A DNA stretch of 64,000 bases from assembly GCF_003569745.1 (NCBI RefSeq), contig NZ_AP018498.1, positions 1,711,001-1,775,000 of the forward strand. Direction: 5' to 3'. Under the pieces are notes generated by a model, which was not told the origin of the DNA, did no database searches, and was given only the letters and a program-made list of their open reading frames with translations. Both the position numbers and the translations under genes were made by a program. The number at the start of each line of letters is the position of its first letter. Position 1 is the first letter of the stretch. The stretch is from Altererythrobacter sp. B11. GTDB lineage: Bacteria; Pseudomonadota; Alphaproteobacteria; Sphingomonadales; Sphingomonadaceae. Below are positions 1 to 11,156 of this stretch, in pieces.

Positions 1-35
1 AAGGCGAGGTGGAAGGGGCGGAGGCTGCTGGTCAT
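1..35 (-). CDS. Start of a CDS cut by the window edge, possibly a VOC/glyoxalase-family protein
   Basis: An ATG at 35 overlaps the TGA of the upstream membrane-protein gene as ATGA, and the 12 codons visible read MTSSLRPFHLA(F). From memory this resembles the N-terminus of small VOC (glyoxalase/dioxygenase-like) proteins, which often begin with a beta strand of the type LRPFHLAFPV. Only the first dozen residues are present, so the family is a guess; the translational coupling to the preceding gene is seen directly. Confidence 0.35.
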   Translation of the reverse strand, partial: MTSSLRPFHLA

Positions 36-847
36 CGCGAGGAACCCTTGGCGGCGAGGATGCGGATGGCGAGGCCATAGCCGAGTATGGCGGAGGCGCC
101 ATAGCCGATCAGGGGCGCGGGATAGGGCCCGATCAGCGAGGCGAGGGCAAAGCCCGCCACGCAGCCGGAAAAGGCCAGCGCCGGCCCGCTCTGGCGGAAG
201 CTGGCGAGGGGCTGGAGAATGGCGGCGAGCAGTGCCGCGCCCAGCAGGGCGGCCATGGCCGGCTCGCGCCGCCAGGCATCGCCCAGCACCTGTTCAACGA
301 AGCGCACCGGCGCCAGCCAGCCGGCCTGCTGCCATGTGGCAGCGAGACCCGCCGCCGCCACCAGTCCGGCAATGATCGCCGGCGGCTTCCGGTCGCGCAG
401 CAGCACGGCCGCGGCGGCGCCGAACAGCGCCAGCGCGGAGGCAAGATCGGGCTGCAGCAGGGCAACCAGAGCTGCGAAGGCGGTGGCTGCGGGCCAGGCG
501 AAGCCGGACTGGCGCTGCGCCGCCGCCAGCAGCGCGGGAAGCGCGAGCATGCCGGCGTGGAGCGTGACGGGGCCAAGGGCGATCCAGCGCCGCACCGGCT
601 CCGTCGCCGGCTCCATCAGCAGCGGCAGGGCAAACAGGGCAGCGAACAGCAGGATCGCCATCGGCCATCCGCCGGGCACGGCGCGGCGAAGGCGGACAGC
701 GGCGAACACCGCCGCCAGCAGCAGCGCGCCGCCGTTGACGAGGAGATAGGATCCCGGTGCGCCGCCCATCGCCATGAAGGCGATGCCGGCCGCCACCGCG
801 GCGGCGCATCCGGCAAGGGGCAGCAGGGCTCGGCCGGATGCGGACAC
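32..847 (-). CDS. Short SEDS-like polytopic membrane protein
   Basis: 271 residues that are almost entirely hydrophobic, with about nine or ten membrane segments. The middle carries RRWIALGPVTLHAG (about residues 86-99) followed some 30 residues later by LLQPDLASAL. This recalls the RWI-LG--x-QPSE and QPD-GTAL signatures of FtsW/RodA (SEDS) glycosyltransferases, but the protein is about 100 residues shorter than those enzymes and the PSE triad is absent. It may therefore be a divergent or inactive relative. The GTG start lies 13 nt downstream of the lpd stop, so it looks cotranscribed with the TCA operon. Function unknown; the SEDS link is an inference from two short motifs. Confidence 0.7.
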   Translation of the reverse strand: MSASGRALLPLAGCAAAVAAGIAFMAMGGAPGSYLLVNGGALLLAAVFAAVRLRRAVPGGWPMAILLFAALFALPLLMEPATEPVRRWIALGPVTLHAGMLALPALLAAAQRQSGFAWPAATAFAALVALLQPDLASALALFGAAAAVLLRDRKPPAIIAGLVAAAGLAATWQQAGWLAPVRFVEQVLGDAWRREPAMAALLGAALLAAILQPLASFRQSGPALAFSGCVAGFALASLIGPYPAPLIGYGASAILGYGLAIRILAAKGSSR

Positions 848-860
848 GCTTGTCAGGCGA

Positions 861-2267
861 TCAGATGTGGATCGGCTTGCCCTGCACGGCCATCGCCGCT
901 TCCTTCAGCGCTTCGGCATGGGTGGGATGCGCGTGGCAAGTGTAGGCGATATCCTCGCTGGTGGCGCCGAATTCCATCGCCTGCGCAGCCTGGGCGATCA
1001 TCGTGCCCGCTACGCTGGCGATCATCCATACGCCCAGAACGCGATCGGTGTTGGCATCGGCGATCACCTTCACGAAGCCGTCCGGCTCGTGATTGGTCTT
1101 CGCGCGGCTGTTCGCCAGCATGGGGAACTTGCCGGCCTTGATCGCATAGCCCTTTTCCTTGGCGGCTTCCTCGGTCAGGCCGACGCCGGCGATTTCGGGC
1201 ATGGTATAGACGACGCTGGGGATCACATTGTGGTTCACGATGCCCGTCTGCCCGGCGATGTTCTCCGCCACGGCGATGCCTTCGTCTTCCGCCTTGTGCG
1301 CCAGCATGGGGCCGGGGATCACGTCGCCGATGGCCCACACGCCGTCCACGGCGGTGCGGAAATCCTCGCCCGTTTCGATCTGGCCGCGCTGGTTGGTTTC
1401 CAGCCCGATATTTTCCAGCCCCAGCCCTTCGGTGTTGGGGCGCCGGCCGATGGAGACCAGCACGCAATCGGCCTCCAGCGTCTCCGCATCGCCGCCCGCG
1501 GCCGGCTCCAGCGTCAGGGTGGCCTTCTTGCCCTTCACGCTGACGCCGGTCACCTTCGTGCCCAGCTTCAGCTCCATGCCCTGCTTCTTGAAGATCTTGG
1601 CCGCTTCCTTGCGGACATCGCCGTCCATGCCGGGCAGCAGCTGATCGAGATATTCCACCACGATGACTTCGGCGCCCAGCCGGCGCCACACGCTGCCGAG
1701 CTCCAGCCCGATCACGCCGCCGCCGATCACCACCATCTTCTTCGGCACGGCGGGCAATTCCAGCGCGCCGGTGGAATCGACCACCACGCCCTTGGCATTG
1801 TCCACTTCCACGCCCGGAAGCGGGGTGACCGAAGAGCCGGTGGCGATGACCACGTTCTTCGCCGTCACCGTTTCGCCGCCCACCTTCACGGTGTGCGCAT
1901 CCACGAAGCTGGCGCGATCCTTGAGCCAGGTGACCTTGTTCTTCTTGAACAGGAACTCCACCCCGCCGGTGAGCTGCTTCACCGCATCGCGGCGCTGGCC
2001 GTGCATCGTATCCAGATCGAGCTCGGGGCTGACCTTGATGCCCAGCTTGGCCATCATGCCGCCCGCCGCCGCCTCGAAATATTCGGATGCGTGGAGCATG
2101 GCCTTGGAAGGAATGCAGCCGACATTGAGGCAGGTGCCGCCCAGCGTCTCGCGACTTTCGGCGCAGGCCGTCTTCAGCCCCAGCTGCGCGGCGCGGATCG
2201 CGGCGACATAGCCGCCGGGCCCGGCGCCGATGATGAGGACGTCATAGTCGTAGGTCTGGTCAGCCAT
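861..2267 (-). CDS. lpdA: Dihydrolipoyl dehydrogenase (E3)
   Basis: 468 residues, normal length for E3. It reoxidises the dihydrolipoyl group on the E2 subunit of 2-oxoacid dehydrogenases, passing electrons through a disulfide and FAD to NAD+. Seen: FAD-binding GAGPGG (14-19), the redox-active disulfide motif GGTCLNVGCIPSK (Cys46 and Cys51), a second nucleotide site GGGVIGLE, and the C-terminal catalytic pair HPTHAE (His447, Glu452) from the partner subunit. It follows sucA and sucB on the same strand, so it most likely serves the 2-oxoglutarate dehydrogenase complex. The 114 nt before it hold an inverted repeat pair that could tune expression relative to sucB. Confidence 0.97.
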   Translation of the reverse strand: MADQTYDYDVLIIGAGPGGYVAAIRAAQLGLKTACAESRETLGGTCLNVGCIPSKAMLHASEYFEAAAGGMMAKLGIKVSPELDLDTMHGQRRDAVKQLTGGVEFLFKKNKVTWLKDRASFVDAHTVKVGGETVTAKNVVIATGSSVTPLPGVEVDNAKGVVVDSTGALELPAVPKKMVVIGGGVIGLELGSVWRRLGAEVIVVEYLDQLLPGMDGDVRKEAAKIFKKQGMELKLGTKVTGVSVKGKKATLTLEPAAGGDAETLEADCVLVSIGRRPNTEGLGLENIGLETNQRGQIETGEDFRTAVDGVWAIGDVIPGPMLAHKAEDEGIAVAENIAGQTGIVNHNVIPSVVYTMPEIAGVGLTEEAAKEKGYAIKAGKFPMLANSRAKTNHEPDGFVKVIADANTDRVLGVWMIASVAGTMIAQAAQAMEFGATSEDIAYTCHAHPTHAEALKEAAMAVQGKPIHI

Positions 2268-2290
2268 AGTTCTCTTCCGTCGCGCCCGTG

Positions 2291-2364
2291 CTTCGACAGG
2301 TTCAGCACGGGCGGGCTTGCATTATCGAAGCCAGGACCCGCTCATCCTGAGCCTGTCGAAGGAT
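2291..2364. repeat. Inverted pair of sphingomonad intergenic repeat A (CTTCGACAGGCTCAGG type)
   Basis: Two copies in opposite orientation, CTTCGACAGGTTCAG at 2291 and CTGAGCCTGTCGAAGG near 2348, separated by about 35 nt. They could fold into one long hairpin between sucB and lpd, the layout of a REPIN/BIME-like unit. The same repeat recurs at many other places in this window. Confidence 0.85.
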
Positions 2365-2381
2365 GTGGCACACACTTCCAC

Positions 2382-3635
2382 TTACAGATCGATCAGCATC
2401 CGCATCGGATCCTCGATCGCTTCCTTGATGATCTTCAGCGCCGTCACCGCCTCGCGCCCGTCGATGATGCGATGGTCATAGCTGAGCGCGAGATACATCA
2501 TCGGGCGCACCACCACCTGGCCATCGCGGACCACCGGGCGATCCTCGATCCGGTGCAGGCCCAGCACGGCGCTCTGCGGCGGATTGATGATCGGCGTGGA
2601 CATCAGCGATCCGAACACGCCGCCGTTGGAAATGGTGAAGGTGCCACCGGCCATGTCGGCCATGGTCAGCGTGCCGTCCTTGGCCTTCTGGCCGAAGCCG
2701 GCGATCGCCTGCTCCACTTCGGCGAAGCTCATCTGGTCCACGCTGCGGACCACCGGCACCACCAGCCCGTTGGGGGCGCTGACGGCGACCGAGAGATCGA
2801 GGTAATCGTGATAGACGATCTCGTCGCCCTCGATCTTGGCGTTCACCGCCGGCACGTCCTTCAGTGCCAGGCAGGCGGCCTTGGCGAAGAAGCTCATGAA
2901 GCCCAGCTTGATGCCGTGCTTCTTGGCGAACACGTCCTTATAGTGTTCGCGCGCTTCGATCACCGCGCTCATGTCGCAATCGTTGAAGGTGGTCAGCAGC
3001 GCCGCTTCTTCCTGCGCGCCCTTCAGCCGCTTGGCGATGGTCTGGCGCAGGCGCGTCATCTTCACGCGCTCTTCGCGGCGCTCGCCTTTGGCGGACGGGG
3101 CGGGAGCGGGCGAGGGGGCCGGGGCGCTGGCGGCGGGCGCGGGGCTCGCCTGCTTGGCCTTGGCGGCGACCAGCACGTCTTCCTTCGTCAGGCGGCCGTC
3201 CTTGCCGGTGCCCTTGATCGTGGTCGGATCGACCCCGTGTTCCAGCACCGCGCGGCGCACCGCGGGGGAGAGGGTGGAGGCGGCATCCTCGGTCGCGGCC
3301 TCAGGTTCCGCGGGGGCTGGGGTGGGAGCCGGGGCCGGAGCAGGGGAGGGCGCGGGCGTTTCGCGCACTCGCGTGCCTTCGGGGCCGGCGCTCGGCTGGC
3401 CGTCCTCGATGGAGGCGATCACCGCGCCCACTTCCACCGTATCGCCCACCTGCACCCGGTATTCACCCATGGTGCCGGCGATCGGCGCGGGGACTTCCAC
3501 CGCCACCTTGTCGGTTTCGAGGCTGGCGATCGGCTCGTCCAGCGCCACGGGGTCGCCCGGCTTCTTCAGCCATTCACCGATCGTCGCTTCGGTAACCGAT
3601 TCCCCGAGGACGGGGACTTTTACTTCACTGGCCAT
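2382..3635 (-). CDS. sucB: Dihydrolipoamide succinyltransferase, E2 of 2-oxoglutarate dehydrogenase
   Basis: 417 residues. Transfers the succinyl group from the lipoyl arm to CoA. Domains in order: N-terminal lipoyl domain with the lipoylation motif ETDKVAVE (Lys43), an Ala/Pro-rich linker, a peripheral-subunit-binding domain (LSPAVRRAV...GRLTKEDV, roughly 140-175), a second Ala/Pro linker, and the catalytic domain ending with SYDHRIIDG (His388, Asp392). The ATG at 3635 is preceded by AAGGAACG. The reading frame stays open further upstream, but that part overlaps sucA and looks non-coding. It starts 11 nt after the sucA stop, so the two are cotranscribed. Confidence 0.97.
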   Translation of the reverse strand: MASEVKVPVLGESVTEATIGEWLKKPGDPVALDEPIASLETDKVAVEVPAPIAGTMGEYRVQVGDTVEVGAVIASIEDGQPSAGPEGTRVRETPAPSPAPAPAPTPAPAEPEAATEDAASTLSPAVRRAVLEHGVDPTTIKGTGKDGRLTKEDVLVAAKAKQASPAPAASAPAPSPAPAPSAKGERREERVKMTRLRQTIAKRLKGAQEEAALLTTFNDCDMSAVIEAREHYKDVFAKKHGIKLGFMSFFAKAACLALKDVPAVNAKIEGDEIVYHDYLDLSVAVSAPNGLVVPVVRSVDQMSFAEVEQAIAGFGQKAKDGTLTMADMAGGTFTISNGGVFGSLMSTPIINPPQSAVLGLHRIEDRPVVRDGQVVVRPMMYLALSYDHRIIDGREAVTALKIIKEAIEDPMRMLIDL

Positions 3636-3646
3636 GTCTCGTTCCT

Positions 3647-6493
3647 TCAGGCCTTGCCCTGCTTGTTCCTGCTGTTGCGCTGTGCCGCGCCGCCATCGGC
3701 GAGGCCCAGCGCGATATCCACCAGCGCCTGCTGCTGCACCGCATGCCGGCTGGCGAGCCCGGTGGCGGGCGAGGCCGCCACTTCGCGTCCGGCATAGAAC
3801 GGCCGCATGCCCTGGTGCCCGGCGGCGATCAGCGCATCTTCTATCTTGCTTTCGACGAAGAACCACGCGCCGTTGTTCTTCGGCTCTTCCTGGCACCAGA
3901 TCACCTGTTCCAGGTTCTTCATGCGCTTGAGGCGCACGGCCAGCGGTTCGCCGGGGAAGGGATAGAGCTGTTCGATGCGGACGATGGAGGTGTCCTCCAG
4001 CTTTTCCGCGTCGCGCTTCTCGATCAGATCATAGGCGACCTTGCCCGAACACAGCACCAGCCGGCGGACCTTCTCGTCCGCGATGTCGCTGGTGTCGGAC
4101 ATGATGCGCTTGAAATGGCTGTCGCCCAGGAACTCGCCCGCTTCGGACTTCGCCATTGGATGGCGCAGCAGGCTCTTGGGCGTCATGATGATCAGCGGCT
4201 TGCGGAACGGCCGCAGCATCTGCCTGCGCAGCAGGTGGAAGTAATTGGCCGGAACGGTGATGTTGCACACCTGGATGTTGTCGTTCGCGCACAGCTGCAG
4301 GAAGCGTTCGAGCCGGGCGGAGCTGTGCTCCGGCCCCTGGCCTTCATAGCCATGCGGCAGCATCAGCACGAGGCCGTTGGCCCGCAGCCACTTCACCTCG
4401 CCCGCGGCGATGTACTGGTCGATGATGATCTGCGCGCCATTGGCGAAGTCGCCGAACTGCGCTTCCCAGCATACCAGTGTCTTCGGATCGGCCGAGGCGA
4501 AGCCATATTCGAAGCCCAGCACGCCATATTCGGACAGCGGGCTGTCATAGACCTCGAACTTGCCATGCGGCAGGGTGGTGAGCGGGATATATTTGCGCTC
4601 GCTGGCCTGGTCGAGCCAGATGGCATGGCGCTGGCTGAAGGTGCCGCGGCCCGAATCCTGGCCTGACAGGCGCACGCCGAACCCTTCGGTGACGAGGCTG
4701 CCGAAGGCCAGCGCCTCCGCCGTCGCCCAGTCGAAGCCGCTGCCGCTTTCGAACATCTTGGCCTTGGCCTCGATCACGCGGCGCAGCGTCTTGTGGATTT
4801 CCAGATCCACCGGGACATTGGTCAGCGTGCGGCCCAGGCTTTCGAACAGCTTGCTTTCGATCGCCGTATCCACGTTGCGACGCGCGGTTTCGGGATCGGC
4901 AGGCTTGTGCAGGCCGCTCCACCGCCCGCCGAACCAGTCCGCTTCATTGGGCTTGTAGCTCTTGGCGGCTTCGAATTCCTCCTCGAGCACGCTCACGAAG
5001 CGGTCCGCCTGCTCGCCGGCCCATTTGCCGTCGATCACGCCTTCGTCGGTCAGGCGCCGGGCATAGATTTCGCTCACCCGCGGATGCTGGCGGATCTTTG
5101 CGTACATCAGCGGCTGGGTGAAGCTCGGCTCGTCGCCCTCATTGTGGCCGAAGCGGCGATAGCACCACATGTCGATCACGATATCGCGCTTGAACTGCAT
5201 GCGATATTCGATCGCCAGCTTGCAGGCGAAGGTCACGGCTTCGGGATCGTCGCCATTCACATGCAGGATCGGCGCCTGCACGCCCTTGGCCACGTCCGAC
5301 GGGTAGGGGGACGATCTGGCGAACTGCGGGCTCGTGGTAAAACCGATCTGGTTATTGATCACGAAGTGGATGCAGCCGCCGGTGTTGTATCCGCGCACGC
5401 CGGAGAAGCCGAAGCATTCCCATACGATGCCTTGGCCGGCGAATGCGGCATCGCCGTGGATCAGCACCGGCAGCACCTTCTCGTGCCGTTCCAGATCCTC
5501 GTGCACGGCCTGCTGCGCGCGCACCTTGCCCAGAACCACCGGGTCCACCGTTTCCAGATGGCTGGGGTTGGGGACCAGACTCATATGCACCTTGATCCCG
5601 TCGAACTCGCGGTCGGTGCTGGTGCCGAGGTGATATTTCACATCGCCCGATCCGCCCACGTCATCGGGATTGGCGCTGCCGCCCGAAAATTCGTGGAAGA
5701 TCACGCGATAGGGCTTGGCCATCACGTTGGCGAGCACGTTCAGCCGGCCGCGATGGGCCATGCCATACACGATCTCGCGCACGCCCAGCGCGCCGCCATA
5801 TTTGATCACCGCTTCCAGCGCGGGGATCATGCTTTCGCCGCCGTCCAGGCCGAAGCGCTTGGTGCCGACATATTTCTTGCCGAGGAACTTCTCGTATTCC
5901 TCGCCACGGATCACGGCCGAAAGGATCGCCTTCTTGCCGTTCTCGGTAAACTCGATCTCCTTGTCGGCGCCTTCCATGCGGTCCTGCAGGAAGCGGCGCT
6001 CCTCGATGTCGGAGATGTGCATGTATTCGAGGCCGACCTTGCCGCAGTAATTCGCGCGCAGGATCTCCACGATTTCGCGCACCGTGGTCCATTCGAGGCC
6101 AAGGTTTCCGCCGATATACACCGGCCGGTCCAGCGCATCGCCGGAGAAGCCGTGATATTCGGGCGTCAGGTCAGCCGGCAGTTCCGAATGGTGCAGCCCC
6201 AGCGGATCGAGATCGGCCGCCAGATGGCCGCGCACGCGATAGGTGCGGATCAGCATCATGGCGCGCACGGCGTCGTCCGCCGCCCGCTCCACCGCGCCTT
6301 CGTCCATCGCCTTGCCGGATTTGGCGGCGGCCTTTTCCACCGCGATCTTCATCGCGGTGGGGTCCATCGCCTCCGCCAGATCGCTGCCGGCGCCGGTCAG
6401 CGGCCAGCGGCGGTTCTGCCAGCTCGGCCCGGGCTGCGGGCCGTCCTGCGCCGGCAGCTCGGGGAGGAAATTCTGCGCTTCGTTACCCATCAT
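3647..6493 (-). CDS. sucA: 2-oxoglutarate dehydrogenase E1 component
   Basis: 948 residues, close to the usual length of about 930-990. A thiamine-diphosphate enzyme that decarboxylates 2-oxoglutarate and succinylates the lipoyl group of E2. Seen: the N-terminal E2-contact segment ([11 protein letters not shown]-like), the [14 protein letters not shown] region, [11 protein letters not shown], the ThDP-binding GDAAFAGQG...[11 protein letters not shown] block, and the C-terminal transketolase-like half ([26 protein letters not shown]). It begins 43 nt after sucD in the same operon. No irregularity seen. Confidence 0.97.
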   Translation of the reverse strand: MMGNEAQNFLPELPAQDGPQPGPSWQNRRWPLTGAGSDLAEAMDPTAMKIAVEKAAAKSGKAMDEGAVERAADDAVRAMMLIRTYRVRGHLAADLDPLGLHHSELPADLTPEYHGFSGDALDRPVYIGGNLGLEWTTVREIVEILRANYCGKVGLEYMHISDIEERRFLQDRMEGADKEIEFTENGKKAILSAVIRGEEYEKFLGKKYVGTKRFGLDGGESMIPALEAVIKYGGALGVREIVYGMAHRGRLNVLANVMAKPYRVIFHEFSGGSANPDDVGGSGDVKYHLGTSTDREFDGIKVHMSLVPNPSHLETVDPVVLGKVRAQQAVHEDLERHEKVLPVLIHGDAAFAGQGIVWECFGFSGVRGYNTGGCIHFVINNQIGFTTSPQFARSSPYPSDVAKGVQAPILHVNGDDPEAVTFACKLAIEYRMQFKRDIVIDMWCYRRFGHNEGDEPSFTQPLMYAKIRQHPRVSEIYARRLTDEGVIDGKWAGEQADRFVSVLEEEFEAAKSYKPNEADWFGGRWSGLHKPADPETARRNVDTAIESKLFESLGRTLTNVPVDLEIHKTLRRVIEAKAKMFESGSGFDWATAEALAFGSLVTEGFGVRLSGQDSGRGTFSQRHAIWLDQASERKYIPLTTLPHGKFEVYDSPLSEYGVLGFEYGFASADPKTLVCWEAQFGDFANGAQIIIDQYIAAGEVKWLRANGLVLMLPHGYEGQGPEHSSARLERFLQLCANDNIQVCNITVPANYFHLLRRQMLRPFRKPLIIMTPKSLLRHPMAKSEAGEFLGDSHFKRIMSDTSDIADEKVRRLVLCSGKVAYDLIEKRDAEKLEDTSIVRIEQLYPFPGEPLAVRLKRMKNLEQVIWCQEEPKNNGAWFFVESKIEDALIAAGHQGMRPFYAGREVAASPATGLASRHAVQQQALVDIALGLADGGAAQRNSRNKQGKA

Positions 6494-6536
6494 GCGGCTC
6501 CGTGAGCCCCCGCAACGCGTGCGGAGGCGGGACTGT

Positions 6537-7427
6537 TCAGGCCAGTTCCTTCAGCAGCGCGTCGAGCGTGGTGCCGAGTTCGCTGGGGGAGGGGGACACG
6601 CGGATGCCGGCTGCTTCCATCGCGGCGATCTTGTCTTCCGCGCCGCCCTGGCCGCCGGATACGATCGCCCCGGCATGGCCCATGCGACGTCCCGGAGGGG
6701 CGGTGCGGCCGGCGATGAAGCCGACCATCGGCTTGCTGCGGCCCTTCTTCGCCTGGTCCTTGATGAATTCGGCCGCTTCCTCTTCCGCCGATCCGCCGAT
6801 TTCGCCGATCATGATGATCGACTTGGTTTCGGGATCGTCCAGGAACAGGTCCAGCACGTCGATGAAATTGGTGCCGTTCACCGGATCGCCACCGATGCCC
6901 ACGGCCGTGGTCTGGCCCAACCCCACGGCGGTGGTCTGGTGCACGGCTTCATAGGTCAGCGTGCCGGAACGGCTGACGACGCCCACCGAACCCTTGGAGA
7001 AGATGGAGCCGGGCATGATGCCGATCTTGCATTCGCCGGGGGTCAGCACGCCGGGGCAGTTGGGGCCGATCAGCCGGCTTTTGCTGCCGGACAGTGCGCG
7101 CTTCACCTTCACCATGTCCAGCACGGGCACGCCTTCGGTGATCGCCACGATCAGCTCGATCTCGGCATCGATCGCTTCCAGGATGGAATCCGCGGCGAAG
7201 GGCGGCGGCACATAGATGCAGGATGCAGTTGCGCCGGTCGCCGCCTTGGCTTCGGCCACCGTGTCATAGACGGGCAGGCCGATATGCTCGCTGCCGCCTT
7301 TGCCCGGCGTCACGCCCGCAACCATCTTCGTGCCATAGGCCAGCGCCTGTTCGGTGTGGAAGGTGCCGGTGGCACCGGTCATCCCCTGGGTGATGACCTT
7401 GGTGTCTTTGTTGACGAGGATGCTCAT
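6537..7427 (-). CDS. sucD: Succinyl-CoA ligase, alpha subunit
   Basis: 296 residues. Forms succinate from succinyl-CoA with phosphorylation of a nucleoside diphosphate. Seen: the CoA-binding Rossmann start ([25 protein letters not shown]), and the phospho-histidine segment [12 protein letters not shown] (His251). The start is ATG 7427, which overlaps the stop of the preceding small gene as ATGA, so translation is probably coupled. The beta subunit gene sucC, next to sucD in many alphaproteobacteria, is not in the window; it must lie elsewhere for the enzyme to work. Confidence 0.96.
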   Translation of the reverse strand: MSILVNKDTKVITQGMTGATGTFHTEQALAYGTKMVAGVTPGKGGSEHIGLPVYDTVAEAKAATGATASCIYVPPPFAADSILEAIDAEIELIVAITEGVPVLDMVKVKRALSGSKSRLIGPNCPGVLTPGECKIGIMPGSIFSKGSVGVVSRSGTLTYEAVHQTTAVGLGQTTAVGIGGDPVNGTNFIDVLDLFLDDPETKSIIMIGEIGGSAEEEAAEFIKDQAKKGRSKPMVGFIAGRTAPPGRRMGHAGAIVSGGQGGAEDKIAAMEAAGIRVSPSPSELGTTLDALLKELA

Positions 7428-7897
7428 TCGTTGTCCAGTTCCTTGAATTGCCGAGAAATCGAGCGCCAAGCACCCTGCGATTCCGGCTTCAGTTCGTCGC
7501 CGGGGAAGTAGATCTCACCATCCCCTTCGTCGCCACTCACGTCGTAAAATCCAACGCCGTATTTCACAGCCAGAGCGCGCACTAACGGATATACATTTTC
7601 TGCTTCCGACCAACTGAACGCCGCGTAAATCACGTGATGACCTATGCTGTAATCGCCGAGCCGATCTTCAACGCCCGGCTCTAGCATTTCCTCATCGGTA
7701 ACCGCATTCGGGCCGTTCATATTGGGATAGGTTAGCCGCATTGCCTCATACCAGGCGGCAAGAGCAGGTGTAGTGTTAGCCGGGTCGCTGTAGTTGTGAC
7801 CCTCAGACCACTCAGCTTGCTGATGATACCATTCCAGAAACGCCGCGCGCTCATGCGGCGCGGCGACTGGATCAAATACCATCAGATCGTAGCTCAC
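7424..7897 (-). CDS. Small conserved protein of unknown function inside the TCA operon
   Basis: 157 residues from GTG 7897, preceded by GTGAGGAC as ribosome-binding site. It begins [10 protein letters not shown], is acidic, and contains [18 protein letters not shown] and a C-terminal stretch rich in Asp/Glu. From memory, proteins beginning [10 protein letters not shown] occur scattered in many bacteria without assigned function. The gene sits exactly between mdh (10 nt gap) and sucD (ATGA overlap), where sucC might be expected. Its base composition is visibly less GC-rich than its neighbours, pointing to acquisition. No signal peptide or membrane segment. An immunity-protein role is conceivable but unsupported. 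Confidence 0.85.
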   Translation of the reverse strand: MSYDLMVFDPVAAPHERAAFLEWYHQQAEWSEGHNYSDPANTTPALAAWYEAMRLTYPNMNGPNAVTDEEMLEPGVEDRLGDYSIGHHVIYAAFSWSEAENVYPLVRALAVKYGVGFYDVSGDEGDGEIYFPGDELKPESQGAWRSISRQFKELDNE

Positions 7898-7907
7898 CGG
7901 TCTGTCC

Positions 7908-8975
<1,068 letters not shown>

Positions 8976-9030
8976 CTAGGCGCGGCCCACGCCCATTGCA
9001 ACCGCGAAAAAGCCCTCGGCTGCAACTATC

Positions 9031-9055
9031 TTTGATATCAGTTCGCAATATCAAA
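9031..9055. promoter_or_regulatory. Inverted repeat upstream of the mdh operon
   Basis: Perfect 8-bp arms TTTGATAT and ATATCAAA separated by 9 nt, about 160 nt before the mdh start. It lies in the 240-nt gap between the GGDEF-EAL gene and mdh. It could be an operator of the TCA operon or part of the end of the upstream gene; there is no T-run typical of a terminator. Only the symmetry is observed. Confidence 0.35.
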
Positions 9056-9110
9056 AAAGCCGGAAAAGCAGGTGGTTCCATGCCCGGTGGCGTGCCGCCG
9101 GGGCGGCGCG

Positions 9111-11051
9111 TCAGGGTGCTGCGCGGCGCAGGTCGGGGCTCTCCTCGCGCTCCTGCGCCAGCAACATCGCCGCCAGGTAATCCGGCACGGCCCGGCTGAA
9201 ATAGTATCCCTGGCCCAGCGTGCAACCGGCGTTGCGCACGGCATGGACCTGATCGATCGTCTCCAGCCCCTCGGCCACGATTTCCATGTCCAGCGTGTTG
9301 CCCATTTCGGCCACGGCGCGGATGATCGCGTCGCTCTTGCGCCCGACATTGGGGCCGGACACGAAGCTGCGGTCCACCTTGATCGTGCAGAAGGGGAACT
9401 TGTTGATATAGCCCAGCGAGGAATAGCCGGTGCCGAAATCGTCCAGCGCGAAGCGCACGCCGACGGCGGAAAGCTCCTCGATAAAGCGCGCGGTGTGCTG
9501 GTTGTCGTCGAGGAACAGGCTTTCCGTCACCTCCAGCTCCAGCCGCCGGGGATCGAGGCCGGCCTCGCGCAGCGCGGTCAATATGCCCAGCGCCGCCCCG
9601 GGCGCGCGCAGCTGCACGGGGGAGAGGTTGACGGCGATCGTCACGTCCTCGGGCCACTGGGCGCAGGCGCGCGCCGCCTGGGCGGTGATCCAGTTGCCCA
9701 GCGTGATGATCACGCCGGTTTCCTCGGCCACCGGGATAAATTCGTCGGGCCGCAGCTCGCCCTTCTCGGGGTGGAACCAGCGCACCAGCGCTTCGAAGCT
9801 GCGGATGCGGCCGGTGTCGAGATCGACGATCGGCTGGAAGAAGATCGACAGCTCGTCGCGCGCGATGGCGGCGCGCAGCTCGGCCTCGATTTCCTTCTTG
9901 CGCACGAAGGCGCGGGTCATGGAGGTGTCGAAGAAGCACACCTGGTTCCGCCCGCCGACCTTGGCGTGATACAGCGCCAGATCGGCGCCCTGCATCAGCG
10001 TGTCGATGTCCGGCGCGTCATCGGGCAGCAGCGCCACGCCCATCGAGGTGGAGATGTCGATCCGCCGCCCGTCCAGCCGCAGCGACTGCGCGATTTCATC
10101 GGCGATGGCGCCGGCCAGCCGCTCGCTCTCGCGCCGGTCGGCCACATCGGCCACCACGATGAACTCGTCGCCGCCGAAGCGCGAAAGCACCGAGCCCTGC
10201 GGCACCTGGGCGCGCAGCCGCTTGGCCACTTCGGCCAGCACCCGGTCACCCACCGGATGGCCGAGCGTGTCGTTCACTTCCTTGAACTTGTCGAGATCGA
10301 GCCAGAACATCGCCAGCTTGCGGTTTTCCGGCAGCCCCATCAGCAGCTCGACGAGGTCGTGGTTGAGCCCTGCGCGATTGAGCAGGCCGGTGACCACGTC
10401 GGTGCGGGCCAGCCGGCGCATGTTTTCCGCCATCCGCCCGCTCGCTTCGGCCGCAGCGATCTGTTCCTTCAGCGTGCGATAGGAGCTGAGCGTGATCGCC
10501 ACCATGCCCCACAGGGCGAGCAGCAGGCAGGCCGCCAGCGTGGGCAGCACGATGCCGCCCGCTGCCGCGGCCACCAGCACCACGGGCATGACCGACAGCA
10601 GCATCTGCCCGATGGCGATGCGCGGCCGACCGGCGCAGCAGGCGGACATGCCCACGCCGAAGATCAGCGTACTCGCCACCGCCAGCACCTGCACCTCTGC
10701 GGGGGGCGCCATATACAGGACCACCGCCGCCAGTACGCCGGACAGCAGCGCATAGGCAAAGGCCCCGGCCGCATAAGCCAGTTCCAGCCGACGCGCATCG
10801 CCGCGCGCGCCGGAGCGCGCCAGCCAGCTCGCGGCGCCGATGCGGCACAGCCCCACGATCAGCAGAAGCCCGGCGAGGAGCGAGGTGAGCGGCGTGCGCA
10901 TGATTGCGGCGACGGAGACGGCCGCCGCGCAGCCGGCGAGAGCGCCCACGCTCAGCGTGTTCGGCTGGGTGTAGAGCGTCTGGACCAGGCGCAGGCGCAC
11001 GTGATCGTCTCGATCGCCACCGCGAATCAGCGCGCTCAGGATTTCGCTCAA
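9111..11051 (-). CDS. Membrane-bound GGDEF-EAL cyclic-di-GMP enzyme
   Basis: 646 residues. About five or six N-terminal membrane segments (residues 35-190) form a sensor-like region. A GGDEF domain follows with the intact signature RFGGDEF (GGDEF at 293-297), then an EAL domain with EALVRW (420-422), NLSP, ELEVTES, DDFGTGYSS and the lysine of TIKVDRSF, all the usual metal-binding and catalytic residues. Both synthesis and hydrolysis of c-di-GMP therefore look possible; which dominates cannot be told from sequence. Transcribed alone, 240 nt upstream of mdh. Signal sensed unknown. Confidence 0.93.
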   Translation of the reverse strand: MSEILSALIRGGDRDDHVRLRLVQTLYTQPNTLSVGALAGCAAAVSVAAIMRTPLTSLLAGLLLIVGLCRIGAASWLARSGARGDARRLELAYAAGAFAYALLSGVLAAVVLYMAPPAEVQVLAVASTLIFGVGMSACCAGRPRIAIGQMLLSVMPVVLVAAAAGGIVLPTLAACLLLALWGMVAITLSSYRTLKEQIAAAEASGRMAENMRRLARTDVVTGLLNRAGLNHDLVELLMGLPENRKLAMFWLDLDKFKEVNDTLGHPVGDRVLAEVAKRLRAQVPQGSVLSRFGGDEFIVVADVADRRESERLAGAIADEIAQSLRLDGRRIDISTSMGVALLPDDAPDIDTLMQGADLALYHAKVGGRNQVCFFDTSMTRAFVRKKEIEAELRAAIARDELSIFFQPIVDLDTGRIRSFEALVRWFHPEKGELRPDEFIPVAEETGVIITLGNWITAQAARACAQWPEDVTIAVNLSPVQLRAPGAALGILTALREAGLDPRRLELEVTESLFLDDNQHTARFIEELSAVGVRFALDDFGTGYSSLGYINKFPFCTIKVDRSFVSGPNVGRKSDAIIRAVAEMGNTLDMEIVAEGLETIDQVHAVRNAGCTLGQGYYFSRAVPDYLAAMLLAQEREESPDLRRAAP

Positions 11052-11156
11052 CCGTTCGATCGTCTTGCTCCCCGGCGAACGGACTAGCGTACCAACGTCA
11101 ATGTGCGGTTAATGCGTCGGCAACTGCGCTCCACGGCCCTCTGCGGTCGCGCGGCG

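Noticed and set aside
774-3797. Very long open frame on the plus strand opposite lpd and sucB
   Set aside because: GC-rich codon bias keeps the antisense frame open; the peptide is His/Ala/Gly/Arg-rich with no domain, while the minus strand holds complete enzymes. Similar antisense frames opposite sucA, the GGDEF-EAL gene, uvrA, the TonB receptor and lptD were rejected for the same reason.
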